Positions 42,873 through 52,317 of a DNA stretch of 64,000 bases are shown in pieces (position 1 is the first letter of the stretch; each line of letters opens with the position of its first letter). The translations under genes were made by a program, and so were the position numbers. The notes beneath the pieces were generated by a model. That model ran no database searches and had not been told where the DNA came from. It was given only the letters and a program-made list of their open reading frames with translations. The stretch spans positions 2,108,001 through 2,172,000 of the forward strand of contig NZ_CP060007.1 in assembly GCF_014168535.1 (NCBI RefSeq), written 5' to 3'. The stretch is from Lacibacter sediminis. Its GTDB lineage: Bacteria; Bacteroidota; Bacteroidia; Chitinophagales; Chitinophagaceae.

Positions 42873-45464
42873 ATGAACTGGCATCATCTTCCGGCCGACG
42901 AAGTGATCGAACTTACAGGCTCATCAACCAATGGACTTGACTCAGATAGTGCGGCATTGAAACTGGCCGAGTATGGCCCTAATGAGTTACAGGAGAAGAA
43001 AAAGAAACCAGCCTGGGTGTTGTTTCTGCAGCAGTTCAAAGATTTCATGATATTGGTGTTGATGGCAGCAGCCATCATTGCAGGTATTGCAGGGGATCTT
43101 ACCGATACCATTATCATTATGGTGATCGTAATTCTGAATGCTGTTGTTGGCTTCATCCAGGAATACCGTGCAGAGAAAGCAATGGAAGCATTGAAAAAAA
43201 TTGCAGCGTTGCAGGCACAGGTGTTGCGCAATGGAAAACCACTTGCTCTTCCTTCTGCAGAATTAGTGCCGGGTGATCTCGTGTTACTTGAAGCAGGAAA
43301 TGTAGTGCCTGCTGATCTGCGTTTTATTGAAACTTTCAGTTTAAAAATAGATGAATCGGCATTAACAGGTGAATCAGTACCTGCAGAAAAGACGGAAAAG
43401 AAAATGGATGAGATCGATCTCTCGATCGGCGATCGGTTGAATATGGGTTTTAAAAGTACGTTGGTCACCAATGGTCGTGCAAAAGGTATTGTAATAGCTA
43501 CAGGCATGCAGACGGAGATCGGGTTAATTGCACGCATGTTACAGCAAGATGAAGCAGCAACACCTCTGCAAAAACGTATGGCCGATTTTGGTCGTAAGCT
43601 TTCTTACATCATCTTGTTTATATGTCTTCTTTTATTTGTGATCGGTTTGTTGCGTGGTGAAAAGCCATTAAACATGTTGCTTATTTCTATTTCATTAGCT
43701 GTTGCCGCAATCCCTGAAGCATTACCGGCGCTCATCACCATTGCATTAGCAAGAGGAGCAAAACGATTGGTAAAGAAGAATGCACTGATAAGAAAATTAC
43801 CGGCAGTTGAAACGCTTGGCTCCGTTACTTACATCTGCTCCGATAAAACAGGAACACTTACGCAAAACAAAATGAAAGTGGTGCAGGTAAATGCTGATGA
43901 GAATAATCAGTTTGTGATGGAAGAAATGCCTTTGTTGAATGTTTCTATGGCATTGAATCATGATGTAAAAGAATCTGACAACAAAACATTACTGGGCGAT
44001 CCCACAGAACTTGCATTGGTTGAATATTTTAATGAACAACATCCTGATAAATCATTTGCTGCCATGCAAAGCGTATTGCCACGTATTGCAGAACTGCCAT
44101 TTGATTCAGACAGGAAGTGCATGACAACGGTGCATAAGTATAAAGAACAATTCCTCGTTATATCAAAAGGAGCTGTTGAATCTGTTACTGCTGCATTGAA
44201 GGAAGGACATGATAAAACTTCTATTTTAAAACAGGCTGATGAGTGGGCATCGAATGGCATACGGGTTATTGCATTTGGTTACAAATGCGTTGATGCATTA
44301 CCGGAACCATTCAGTTACGAATCGGTAGAAACAGAATTGATATTTGCCGGATTAGCAGGTATGATCGATCCGCCAAGAGAAGAAGCGAAACTGGCAATTG
44401 AAGAGTGTAAAGCTGCAGGTATTCGTGTGGTGATGATCACCGGTGATCATCCTGCAACAGCATCGGCTATTGCAAAACAGATCGGCATCTTAACAAAGAA
44501 TGATCTTGTGATGACAGGGAAAGAATTGAAAGCAATTTCTCCTGAAGATTTTGATGAACAGGTAGAAAAGATAAGAGTGTATGCACGTGTATCGCCTGAG
44601 CAAAAATTACATATCGTAAAAGCATTGCAGCAAAAGAATCATTTTGTTTCGATGACGGGTGATGGTGTAAATGATGCGCCTTCGCTGAAGTCATCAAACA
44701 TTGGTGTGGCCATGGGTATCAATGGTACTGATGTAAGTAAAGAAGCCGCACACATGATCTTGCTCGACGATAATTTTGCGACGATTGTAAAAGCGGTAAA
44801 AGAGGGCAGAAGGATCTATGATAACATCCGCAAGTTTGTAAAGTATATCATGACCTGTAATGGTGCAGAGATCTGGACATTGTTTCTTGCTCCGTTAATA
44901 GGATTGCCTATTCCTTTATTGCCTATTCATATTCTCTGGATCAACTTAGTAACGGATGGTTTGCCGGGTCTTGCATTGGCAGGTGAAAAAGAAGAGCGTG
45001 ATATTATGAGTCGTCCGCCACGCAGTACAAAAGAAAGTTTATTTGCAGATGGTATCGGTTATCATATTGTATGGGTAGGATTGCTGATGGCAGGCGTTAC
45101 GTTGGGTATACAGGCATGGAGTATTAATCACAGTGGTGCACATTGGCAAACGATGGTGTTTACGGTGTTGTCATTAACACAATTAGGACATGTGTTGGCG
45201 ATAAGAAGTGACCGGCAATATTTATTCAGCCAGGGTATTTTCAGTAACCTGGAATTACTTGGTGCAGTGTTGCTTACTTTCATTTTACAACTGGGTGTGA
45301 TCTATTTGCCTTTTGCAAATGAAATTTTCAAAACACAACCGTTAACATTGCAGGAATTGATCATTTGCATAGCAGCATCGGCCATTGTATTTCATGCTGT
45401 AGAATTTGAAAAATTCATCAAGCAGAAATTAAACAACAGAAAAAAGAATAAGGTAGGGGCATAA
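42873..45464 (+). CDS. P-type cation ATPase, Ca2+-pump-like (P2A)
   Basis: 863 residues with ten expected transmembrane helices. Phosphorylation site SDKTGTLT (about residue 333), actuator TGES, nucleotide domain, and hinge TGDGVNDAPSLKSSN. TM4 has VAAIPEALPALITIAL, close to the PEGLP of calcium pumps, and TM6 ILWINLVTDGLPG contributes ligands. This favours Ca2+ or Mn2+/Mg2+ transport over the P1B heavy-metal class: no CPC motif. Single gene, followed by a hairpin. Confidence 0.92.
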   Translation: MNWHHLPADEVIELTGSSTNGLDSDSAALKLAEYGPNELQEKKKKPAWVLFLQQFKDFMILVLMAAAIIAGIAGDLTDTIIIMVIVILNAVVGFIQEYRAEKAMEALKKIAALQAQVLRNGKPLALPSAELVPGDLVLLEAGNVVPADLRFIETFSLKIDESALTGESVPAEKTEKKMDEIDLSIGDRLNMGFKSTLVTNGRAKGIVIATGMQTEIGLIARMLQQDEAATPLQKRMADFGRKLSYIILFICLLLFVIGLLRGEKPLNMLLISISLAVAAIPEALPALITIALARGAKRLVKKNALIRKLPAVETLGSVTYICSDKTGTLTQNKMKVVQVNADENNQFVMEEMPLLNVSMALNHDVKESDNKTLLGDPTELALVEYFNEQHPDKSFAAMQSVLPRIAELPFDSDRKCMTTVHKYKEQFLVISKGAVESVTAALKEGHDKTSILKQADEWASNGIRVIAFGYKCVDALPEPFSYESVETELIFAGLAGMIDPPREEAKLAIEECKAAGIRVVMITGDHPATASAIAKQIGILTKNDLVMTGKELKAISPEDFDEQVEKIRVYARVSPEQKLHIVKALQQKNHFVSMTGDGVNDAPSLKSSNIGVAMGINGTDVSKEAAHMILLDDNFATIVKAVKEGRRIYDNIRKFVKYIMTCNGAEIWTLFLAPLIGLPIPLLPIHILWINLVTDGLPGLALAGEKEERDIMSRPPRSTKESLFADGIGYHIVWVGLLMAGVTLGIQAWSINHSGAHWQTMVFTVLSLTQLGHVLAIRSDRQYLFSQGIFSNLELLGAVLLTFILQLGVIYLPFANEIFKTQPLTLQELIICIAASAIVFHAVEFEKFIKQKLNNRKKNKVGA

Positions 45465-45469
45465 AAATA

Positions 45470-45513
45470 ACCGGTAACAACGGTATCCTTTTTTATAAAT
45501 TATCGTTACCGGT
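45470..45513 (+). terminator. possible terminator after the P-type ATPase
   Basis: ACCGGTAAC (45470-45478) and GTTACCGGT (45505-45513) form a nine-pair stem around a long AT-rich loop. No strong T-run follows, so only a tentative call. Confidence 0.4.
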
Positions 45514-45544
45514 ATAGAAGACAATCGTTTGAATAGGGGATAAA

Positions 45545-45835
45545 TTACAGCACAATCACGCTGTTGCTGCCGCCAAAGGCGTTCGGTTGTTGTTCATCGG
45601 CTTCGGGTTCATTCACCCATTCTGTAGCGTTTACTAAGTATTTGAATTCGTGCTTGGTTTCTTTCGGAAGATTAACCTCGGCACTAAAAGTTCCGTCTTT
45701 CTTTTTGCTCATGATCACAGCATTTTGCCAATCGCTGTTCAAGCCAAGAATTTCGATGGTTTCAGCATTTTCAACTTTAAAAGAGAATTTCACTTTGCAG
45801 TAATCCTTTGTCTTGAAGTAAGTTTTTTGTACCAT
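45545..45835 (-). CDS. isoamylase early-set (CBM48/AMPK-type) domain protein
   Basis: 96 residues, a single glycogen-binding-like beta-sandwich with no catalytic part. Aromatic and Asn-rich loops (LGLNSDWQNA, EFKYLVNATEWVNEPEADEQQPNA) match the early-set domain. Such stand-alone domains occur in Bacteroidota; possible glycogen binding or regulatory role. No enzyme gene is nearby. Confidence 0.8.
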   Translation of the reverse strand: MVQKTYFKTKDYCKVKFSFKVENAETIEILGLNSDWQNAVIMSKKKDGTFSAEVNLPKETKHEFKYLVNATEWVNEPEADEQQPNAFGGSNSVIVL

Positions 45836-46022
45836 TTTTCTTTGTTTAAAGTTTTAAGTGTTCTGTCAAACATCGGGCATTTTTCAGTTAAGCAGTTGCT
45901 GAGATGATGACATGGAAATAAATATTCCCGCTCTTTATACCCGAATCGGAAAAAAGTAACCCTCTGAAAGCCTTATGCAGCTTCATTCTTATTAACAACT
46001 AACAGCTGTTATGTTAATAAAC

Positions 46023-46541
46023 TCAACGTAGTAGTTTGTTTTTGGCTGTTTCTTCCCTGATCATTTCGGGATAGCCCATTTTCCTGGCTAATGCAGTTAC
46101 AGCCATGGCAATACGTTTGGCTTTTGTAGGTTCTGTTTTAGCACTATCGATCCATTTGCTGAAATAACGCTGGTGCGATCCGGTGAGGCTGTTGAAGTGT
46201 TGCAAGGCGGCAGGTTCATCAGTCAGGCATTCCATAAGATCAGTATTGAATTGAAAAGCACTGTTATCGGCTGCAATTTTTACATTCACCGTTGCACCTT
46301 GTCGTTTGGCAATTGCTTTGCGTACATCGGCATTCAACGCCATAATAAACTTGCCGCCGCCAACAGGGTATAGCGGCATTTGCTTAAATGCATAATCATC
46401 CAGTTTGCCTTTTACTTTAAATTCTTTCTTATGTCCCGGTTTTAATTGTTCCGGAATACTGTCAGGAATTGCAATAAAGGTCCAGCCGGTTTTTTCACCC
46501 ATCGTTTTATATTTCTGTATAACAGCTGTGAACTGAATCAT
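46023..46541 (-). CDS. YdeI/OmpD-associated protein with DUF1905
   Basis: 172 residues from the ATG at 46539-46541. Two parts: DUF1905 (about 1-90, with KTGWTFIAIP and FKVKGKLDDYAFKQMPLYPVGGGKFIMALN) and the C-terminal YdeI-like helical region (FSKWIDSAKTEPTKAKRI). The longer frame to 46604 adds an unlikely N-terminus. Exact role unknown; the fold is known in proteins involved in peptide resistance and drug response, here only an analogy. Confidence 0.82.
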   Translation of the reverse strand: MIQFTAVIQKYKTMGEKTGWTFIAIPDSIPEQLKPGHKKEFKVKGKLDDYAFKQMPLYPVGGGKFIMALNADVRKAIAKRQGATVNVKIAADNSAFQFNTDLMECLTDEPAALQHFNSLTGSHQRYFSKWIDSAKTEPTKAKRIAMAVTALARKMGYPEMIREETAKNKLLR

Positions 46542-46711
46542 GGAAACGAACTTAAACAGAAAATCACAATCAATGAAGTAATGCACATTATTTTCTGCTG
46601 GCATGGTTATTGTTTTTCATGTGCAGAACTTCGTACGAATCATTCAACTCCCATCTTCCCCCGGTATGTATGCCTGACAGGCTTCTTTCCCTGAAAGAAT
46701 CAATGTATGTG

Positions 46712-46730
46712 TATAGTTGCTGAAACTATA
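46712..46730. promoter_or_regulatory. inverted repeat upstream of the fasciclin gene
   Basis: TATAGTT-GCTGA-AACTATA, a seven-base-pair perfect stem about 59 bases before the fasciclin ATG. No T-run follows, so an operator or leader structure is more likely than a terminator. Confidence 0.35.
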
Positions 46731-46788
46731 GCGCTGCATCTATTGCTCTTATGTAATCAAGTATTATCAAACTTATAAATTCAACACA

Positions 46789-47373
46789 ATGAAAAAGATT
46801 TTTTTCACATTTACCTCAACAGCATTTTTAATGATCGCTTCTATTGTAACTGTTAAAGCGCAGGTTGATCCTGTTACACCTGTTACTCCGCCAACACCAC
46901 CAGCTGCTACATCTGACATCGTTGGTGTTGCTACAGGATCTGTAGAGCATACAACTCTGGTTGAAGCTATTAACACAGCCAACGTACTGAAAGTATTTCA
47001 ACTCAATGGTCCTTTCACCGTGTTTGCTCCAACAAACGCAGCGTTTGATAAAATCCCTGAAGCGGATCGTAAGAAACTCATGAAGAATAAAGCAGAGCTT
47101 GCGAAAACATTAAAGTATCATATGGTAGGTGGCACCTGGAATTCAACAACACTGATGAATGCAATTAAACATGGTAACGGATTTGTTGAACTTCCTACAT
47201 TAAGCGGTGGTAAATTAAAAGCAACTGTAGAAGATGGTAAAGTGAAGTTAACTGATGAAATGGGCAACGCTATGTTTGTAACCAATGCCGATATTATGGC
47301 TACAAACGGTATTGTTCATGTAGTTGACGGTGTAGCGCATCCAATGCAACCCGTAACAGCGGCGAAACAGTAA
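46789..47373 (+). CDS. fasciclin (FAS1) domain secreted protein
   Basis: 194 residues. Signal MKKIFFTFTSTAFLMIASIVTVKAQ, then a Pro/Thr-rich stretch (VDPVTPVTPPTPPAA) and one FAS1 domain: TTLVEAINTANVLKVFQLNGPFTVFAPTNAAF ... ATNGIVHVVDGV. FAS1 domains mediate adhesion to surfaces or proteins. Single gene between an upstream palindrome and a strong terminator. Confidence 0.93.
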   Translation: MKKIFFTFTSTAFLMIASIVTVKAQVDPVTPVTPPTPPAATSDIVGVATGSVEHTTLVEAINTANVLKVFQLNGPFTVFAPTNAAFDKIPEADRKKLMKNKAELAKTLKYHMVGGTWNSTTLMNAIKHGNGFVELPTLSGGKLKATVEDGKVKLTDEMGNAMFVTNADIMATNGIVHVVDGVAHPMQPVTAAKQ

Positions 47374-47390
47374 TGGTTCCTTATAGCTCA

Positions 47391-47425
47391 AAAGCCCTGC
47401 CTTTTTTGGCGGGGCTTTCTTTTTT
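47391..47425 (+). terminator. terminator after the fasciclin gene
   Basis: AAAGCCCTGCC / GGCGGGGCTTT stem (one G-U pair) with a T6 loop, then TTTCTTTTTT. Confidence 0.85.
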
Positions 47426-47456
47426 GCTGAACTAATAAATCCGTTACTTTTAATGC

Positions 47457-48698
47457 ATGACTCTGCTAGTTACAAATATTAAACAGTTGGTGGGTGTGCA
47501 TGAAGAAAATGTGTTGTTGCGTGGAAAAGAGCTGGCTGTGTTACCCGTTATTGAAGATGCTTACCTGCTCATCAGTGATGGGTTGATTGCTGCTTATGGC
47601 GAAATGAAAAATCTTGGTGCATGGGCCGATAGTATAGAACACCGCATGGATGCAAGCGGACAACTGGTACTGCCAACCTGGTGCGACAGTCATACACATT
47701 TGGTGTTTGCAGCAAGCAGGGAAGAAGAATTTGTTGACAAGCTGAAAGGAATGAGTTACGAAGCTATTGCCGCAAAAGGTGGTGGTATCTTAAACTCTGC
47801 AAATAAACTGTCGAAACTTTCTGAACTTGAATTGCTGCGGCTAGCATGGGGAAGGTTGGAAGAATTGATCACGCTGGGCACTGGTGCCGTTGAAATAAAA
47901 AGCGGTTATGGCTTATCGGTAGAAGCAGAGTTAAAAATGTTGCGGGTTATTCAACAGTTGAAAGAAACATCTCCTATTCCTGTAAAAGCAACGTTTCTTG
48001 GCGCTCATACTTATCCGCTAGAATACCGAGATAACCATCAGGGCTATATTGATCTTATTATTAACGAAATGTTACCGGTGATTGCAGACGAAGGTCTTGC
48101 TGATTTTGTAGATGTGTTTTGTGAAAATGGTTTTTTCTCAGTTGATGAAATGGAACAGATCTGCAAAGCTTCTATGCAATATGGATTGCAACCCAAACTG
48201 CATATCAATCAACTCAACAGTATTGGTGGTTTACAAAAAGCAATTGAGCTCAATGCTGTTTCTGTTGATCATTTGGAAACCATGACTGATGCTGATGTGC
48301 AAAGTCTTGCCCATTCAAATACCATTGGCACCTTGTTGCCAACTGCTGCTTTTTTCCTCCGCATGCCCTTTCAACCTGCCAGGCAAATGATCGATGCAGG
48401 TGCGGCTGTTGCACTGGCCAGTGATTATAATCCGGGTTCATCGCCCAGTGGCAACATGAACCTGGTGGTGGCAATGAGTTGTATTGGTATGAAGATGTTG
48501 CCGGAAGAAGCGATTAATGCAGCCACGATCAACGGTGCGTTTGCCATGGATCTGCAGCATGAAGTGGGCAGCATTACCGTTGGCAAAAAAGCCAACCTCA
48601 TCTTTACCCGTTCCATTCCTTCACTTGCTTATTTGCCTTATGCTTTTGGCAGTAATCTTATTGACAAAGTGATGATCGGGGGAGAATTTTTCGCCTGA
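47457..48698 (+). CDS. hutI: imidazolonepropionase
   Basis: 413 residues, amidohydrolase that opens imidazolone propionate to N-formimidoyl-glutamate in histidine degradation. Metal-binding His in CDSHTHLVFAASREEE, the substrate-binding GGGILNSANKL, later LGAHTYPLEY, HINQLNSIGG and SDYNPGSSPS. Followed by hutG after 51 bases on the same strand, a hut pair; hutH and hutU are not in the window. Confidence 0.95.
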   Translation: MTLLVTNIKQLVGVHEENVLLRGKELAVLPVIEDAYLLISDGLIAAYGEMKNLGAWADSIEHRMDASGQLVLPTWCDSHTHLVFAASREEEFVDKLKGMSYEAIAAKGGGILNSANKLSKLSELELLRLAWGRLEELITLGTGAVEIKSGYGLSVEAELKMLRVIQQLKETSPIPVKATFLGAHTYPLEYRDNHQGYIDLIINEMLPVIADEGLADFVDVFCENGFFSVDEMEQICKASMQYGLQPKLHINQLNSIGGLQKAIELNAVSVDHLETMTDADVQSLAHSNTIGTLLPTAAFFLRMPFQPARQMIDAGAAVALASDYNPGSSPSGNMNLVVAMSCIGMKMLPEEAINAATINGAFAMDLQHEVGSITVGKKANLIFTRSIPSLAYLPYAFGSNLIDKVMIGGEFFA

Positions 48699-48749
48699 CG
48701 GAATATGTGCTGAAATAAGTTATCTTTCATTACCAATCAAATCAGCCAT

Positions 48750-49802
48750 ATGCAGTCATTTCGTTTTTACAACAAGGAAGATGTACTCACATTAACCAAG
48801 ATCCGTCGTTTCGAAACCAAGCTGGGAGAAAGGGTGCAGTTGCCACACAGCAGGGAGCAGTTCGAAAAAATATTGAAAGAATCAACAGCCAGGTTTGCGT
48901 TGTTCGGTATACCGGAAGATATTGGTGTAAAAGCAAATGAAGGAGTGGGAGGTGCCGATACTGCATGGTTTCCTTTTCTCACCGCTTTCCTCAACATTCA
49001 AAGCAATGATTTTTTACAAGGTGATGAGATTCTGTTGCTGGGTCATTTCGACTTTTCACATGTTGAATCGGTGATCGAAGAAAATGCGCATGGTCACGAA
49101 GAAAAACTGGATGCCTACCGGCATGCTGTGCATTCAATCGATGAAGAAGTGGAATCGTTGGCAAAGCTGATCACAACTTATGGAAAGATCCCGATAGTTA
49201 TTGGAGGTGGTCATAACAATGCCTATCCACTTATTAAAGGCACAGCAAAAGGACTACACAAAGCAGGTAAGCTTCAACTTGCACAGATCAATTGTATTAA
49301 TCTTGATGCACATACCGATTATCGTCCGGTTGAAGGCCGGCATAGCGGCAATGCTTTTCGTTATGCAGAAGAAGATGGCTACCTGCAGAAGTATTGTGTA
49401 ATTGGTGTGCATGAAAATTATATTCCGCAAAATGTGTGGATCGATATAGTGAACAATCCTTTTTTCGATCTCATTACTTACGAAGATATTTTTATTCATG
49501 AGAAACGTAATTTCATTCAGGCAGTAGCACATGCTACGGGCTTTACAGAAGATACGTATACGGGTTTAGAACTTGATCTTGATTCTATTGAACATACACT
49601 CAGCAGTGCATTTACACCAAGCGGTATTGGTAAGCTGCATGCAAGACAATACATCAATTTTGCAGCAACCGATGCAAAAGCCGCCTACCTGCATATATGT
49701 GAAGGTGCCAGCTTCTTAAGCGATGGACGTAAAAGCGAAGGCACAGGAAAACTCATCAGTTACCTGGTGAGCGATTTTGTAAAAGCAGGTCTTGCGCCTT
49801 AA
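48750..49802 (+). CDS. hutG: formimidoylglutamase, arginase family
   Basis: 350 residues of the ureohydrolase fold. Metal-binding motifs GGGHNNAYPL, NLDAHTDYRP and LDLDSIEH are visible, so the binuclear Mn site is intact. With hutI upstream it finishes histidine degradation by releasing formamide and glutamate. The family is not arginase proper, but arginase-like enzymes are related; the hutI neighbour decides the call. Its stop overlaps the convergent TPR gene stop by four bases. Confidence 0.9.
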   Translation: MQSFRFYNKEDVLTLTKIRRFETKLGERVQLPHSREQFEKILKESTARFALFGIPEDIGVKANEGVGGADTAWFPFLTAFLNIQSNDFLQGDEILLLGHFDFSHVESVIEENAHGHEEKLDAYRHAVHSIDEEVESLAKLITTYGKIPIVIGGGHNNAYPLIKGTAKGLHKAGKLQLAQINCINLDAHTDYRPVEGRHSGNAFRYAEEDGYLQKYCVIGVHENYIPQNVWIDIVNNPFFDLITYEDIFIHEKRNFIQAVAHATGFTEDTYTGLELDLDSIEHTLSSAFTPSGIGKLHARQYINFAATDAKAAYLHICEGASFLSDGRKSEGTGKLISYLVSDFVKAGLAP

Positions 49803-51541
49803 AGCACAGGTGCATTGATTTTTATATCGGTATTGGCAATTGCCGATTTCAGTTGCTGCTGTAATGCAGCTATTTCTTTTAGTTTTGCCTGTTGAAGATA
49901 AGCCAGGTGTAAACCCGTCATGGCCCAGATGTTATTGTTGTTGTTCTTCAGATCGCTGAGCAAAACTTCCTCTGCTTTTTTCCAATCTTTCTGTTGCAGG
50001 TAAGCATTACCTAAATAATGTTTTGGATTGAGTAACCAATCTCTTGGTTCATTATACACCATTTGTTCTTCTGTTGCAACTGCTTTGCTGAAGTGTTCAA
50101 GGGCAGCTTTATTATCCTTCTGTGCAAGTGCAATTGTACCGGCAAGCAAATTAGCAGCAACATTAGCACCATCAATGGAAGGAGAGAAAGGTGCAAATGG
50201 CAATGAAAGTGTACTGTCTTTTAAGAGATCGTTTAAATAACCGTATTCTTTCTTTGCATCAGGTAGTTTTTGCTGATGTGCATAGGCCATTCCTTTTCCA
50301 AAATGATACAGCACATTTGAATAAACCTGTTTTGTCGGTGGCTGTTTCATTGCCAGTAGTGCATCCCAACGGGCATAACGTACATCAACCAAAATATTTG
50401 TATAATAAATGTATTGAATGTAATTGCCAAGCGCTCCTTCCATCAGTAAATAATCAGCAGGTATGCTGGCAGCAGTTTGTTTGGCACTTTCAATAGCATA
50501 CTTGCTATTGCCACTCATGATGGCATGATTAGTTTGCATATGCAGGTTGTGGATCACATATAAAAAATCGGCACCTGCTGCAGGAGCAAATAATTGCAAA
50601 ACATTTTTATAACTCTTTACTGCATCTTCATTCACTGCAGCTCCTTTACTGTAGTTGCCAGTGCGTAAATAAATATGCGAAGGCATATGTACCATGTGCG
50701 ATAAAGCAGGCGTGAGACTTCCTAACCTGTCGGCACTTGCTGTAGCAAGGGATGCATACGGCGAAGGTTCCATCACATGTATATAGTAATGATTGGCGCC
50801 GGGATGGAGCGGAGCAACAGCTAGTAATTTTTCAAGTACTGTACGTATTCGTGGTGTCCACTCTTTTGGTTTGCCATTGCTGAACCAAAGATCCCAGGGA
50901 TGCTGGAGCATCAATGCATCAGCATACAAAGCAGCAACATCTGCCGATGACGAAAACTGTTCATACAACTTTTGCATTTTGTCTGCATACAGTTGATTAA
51001 GATGCTCTCTTGTTTGTGTACTATCAGCTGAATAGCGAACGGCTTGTGCATTAATCAATCCTTTTTCAACAGCTGTGCCATTAACTGAAAGTTCAAGCGC
51101 TTTATTAACTGCAGTTAATGCATCTGGTGAGGCGGCATAACCAAGATCGTTGATGTTAGGTCCGTAGGCCAATGCTTTCGCCCACTGGATCATGGCGGAA
51201 GTAGCATCAAATTTTTCTGCTTTTTTAAACGATGCCATGGCTTCAATAATATGAAAGCCATAGTACATATTAATACCCTGGTTGAAATAGAATTGTGCGC
51301 TATCGTTTGTGGTAGTGATCTTCCACTTGTAAGAACCTGCGCCGGGAATTGGTGGAATATCCACTTCCTCCAGCGCATCTTTTAATGCTTCCCAATCGGG
51401 GCTGCAACGAATGCTGTTCTCCAGTTTGTATTTTTTTAGTTTTGCAATTTGCCGGGTTGTTTGGTAACGATCAGTAAACTGCACAGCAAGTAAAGCAGTA
51501 ACAAAAGCAGGTAATGCAAGGAGCAGCAGCCGAAATTTCAT
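49799..51541 (-). CDS. secreted TPR-repeat protein
   Basis: 580 residues. N-terminal signal-anchor MKFRLLLLALPAFVTALLAVQF, then tetratricopeptide-like helical repeats (for example NQGINMYYGFHIIEAMASFKKAEKF and ALEHFSKAVATEEQMVYN). A central conserved stretch PHLAHMVHMPSHIYLRTGNYS-like (here SHMVHMPSHIYLRTGNYS) is shared by a family of uncharacterised TPR proteins. Probable scaffold for envelope complexes; function unknown. Confidence 0.85.
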   Translation of the reverse strand: MKFRLLLLALPAFVTALLAVQFTDRYQTTRQIAKLKKYKLENSIRCSPDWEALKDALEEVDIPPIPGAGSYKWKITTTNDSAQFYFNQGINMYYGFHIIEAMASFKKAEKFDATSAMIQWAKALAYGPNINDLGYAASPDALTAVNKALELSVNGTAVEKGLINAQAVRYSADSTQTREHLNQLYADKMQKLYEQFSSSADVAALYADALMLQHPWDLWFSNGKPKEWTPRIRTVLEKLLAVAPLHPGANHYYIHVMEPSPYASLATASADRLGSLTPALSHMVHMPSHIYLRTGNYSKGAAVNEDAVKSYKNVLQLFAPAAGADFLYVIHNLHMQTNHAIMSGNSKYAIESAKQTAASIPADYLLMEGALGNYIQYIYYTNILVDVRYARWDALLAMKQPPTKQVYSNVLYHFGKGMAYAHQQKLPDAKKEYGYLNDLLKDSTLSLPFAPFSPSIDGANVAANLLAGTIALAQKDNKAALEHFSKAVATEEQMVYNEPRDWLLNPKHYLGNAYLQQKDWKKAEEVLLSDLKNNNNNIWAMTGLHLAYLQQAKLKEIAALQQQLKSAIANTDIKINAPVL

Positions 51542-51599
51542 ACATCAAAGTTTTGGAAACTAAAAGCTACAATAATTGAAGGAAAGTTACAAACAGCCG

Positions 51600-52166
51600 C
51601 TATATTTTTTGTTGAAAGCCGGTTGTGGTTTTCAATTCTTCCATTACATTAAAAATGATGGGACAACGTTCATAATGCATCATTACGGAAAATAGCCGTT
51701 GCGTAAATTGGGGCAGGTGTAAAGCAGGGAACTCTCTGCAACCTGCAAACCTGTCTTCATAAATCGTGCAGGCATTGTTGGCAAGAAAATGACAGGGCAT
51801 TTTATTCATGATCATCAGTTCATAACTTCCTTTTTCTACATATCGTTCATCAAACACTTCACGTGTAATTTGTAAACGTGCCGCAGCTCTGTCGGCTTCT
51901 TCTGCTGTAATATTCACCATTAAACTTTTGCAACAGTTGCCGCAACTTGTACAGTCGATCTTCGGTTCAATAAGTTGGTTGAGCCGTTGCACTTCTTCAT
52001 CAACTTCCTCACTGTTGCGTTCTTTTAAGAAATTAACAAACTGCAGGTTTTCTTCCTGTTTCTCATTTGCAACTTCAGCAATAAAGGGGAGTGATGTGTG
52101 AATGGTCAATGAAATGATTTGCGGTAAAGGTAAGCGGTTTCGTTTTGAAGCATGATTGATACGCAA
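51600..52166 (-). CDS. YkgJ-family cysteine cluster protein
   Basis: 188 residues with eight cysteines arranged as CTSCGNCC (about residues 77-84), MPCHFLANNACTIYEDR and FAGCREFPA, the pattern of the zinc or Fe-S-binding YkgJ family. The N-terminal 40 residues look less conserved and the true start may be later, but no second ATG is available before the conserved part. Function unknown; often linked with flagellar or rRNA-methyl genes, not here. Confidence 0.85.
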   Translation of the reverse strand: MRINHASKRNRLPLPQIISLTIHTSLPFIAEVANEKQEENLQFVNFLKERNSEEVDEEVQRLNQLIEPKIDCTSCGNCCKSLMVNITAEEADRAAARLQITREVFDERYVEKGSYELMIMNKMPCHFLANNACTIYEDRFAGCREFPALHLPQFTQRLFSVMMHYERCPIIFNVMEELKTTTGFQQKI

Positions 52167-52180
52167 ATCTGCGCTTTAAT

Positions 52181-52210
52181 AAAAAAAGACCGGAAGTCTC
52201 CGGCTTTTTA
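52181..52210 (-). terminator. terminator, probably inherited from a lost ompA copy
   Basis: AAAAAGCCGGA-GACT-TCCGGTCTTTTTTT on the minus strand: five-pair GC stem, four-base loop, then seven T. It follows the ompA 3' remnant at 52231-52294, and so lies where the end of a complete ompA copy would have been. Confidence 0.85.
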
Positions 52211-52230
52211 AATAATCTTCATAAATAGGA

Positions 52231-52294
52231 TCAATGATCAACTTTCATTTCAACTCTTCTGTTAATTACTCTTCCTTTTGCTGTTTTATTAGCT
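52231..52294 (-). pseudogene. 3' remnant of an OmpA-family gene
   Basis: The minus strand encodes NKTAKGRVINRRVEMKVDH and stop, matching the C-terminus of the intact OmpA gene in this window (NKTAKGRALNRRVEMKVDY). At the DNA level about 54 of 58 aligned bases are identical. Reading upstream, an in-frame stop interrupts it and homology ends just inside; only the 3' tip and the terminator remain, behind the PKD/TolB gene. Likely a recombination scar: part of a second ompA was replaced by the PKD/TolB gene. Confidence 0.8.
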
Positions 52295-52317
52295 GCTTGT
52301 TATTCACTTCATCAATA

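Noticed and set aside
45991..46018. ATTAACA...TAACAGCTGTTA...TGTTAAT palindrome after the YdeI-like gene
   Set aside because: AT-rich, bulged and without a loop or T-run; could be a weak terminator or chance, so no call was made.
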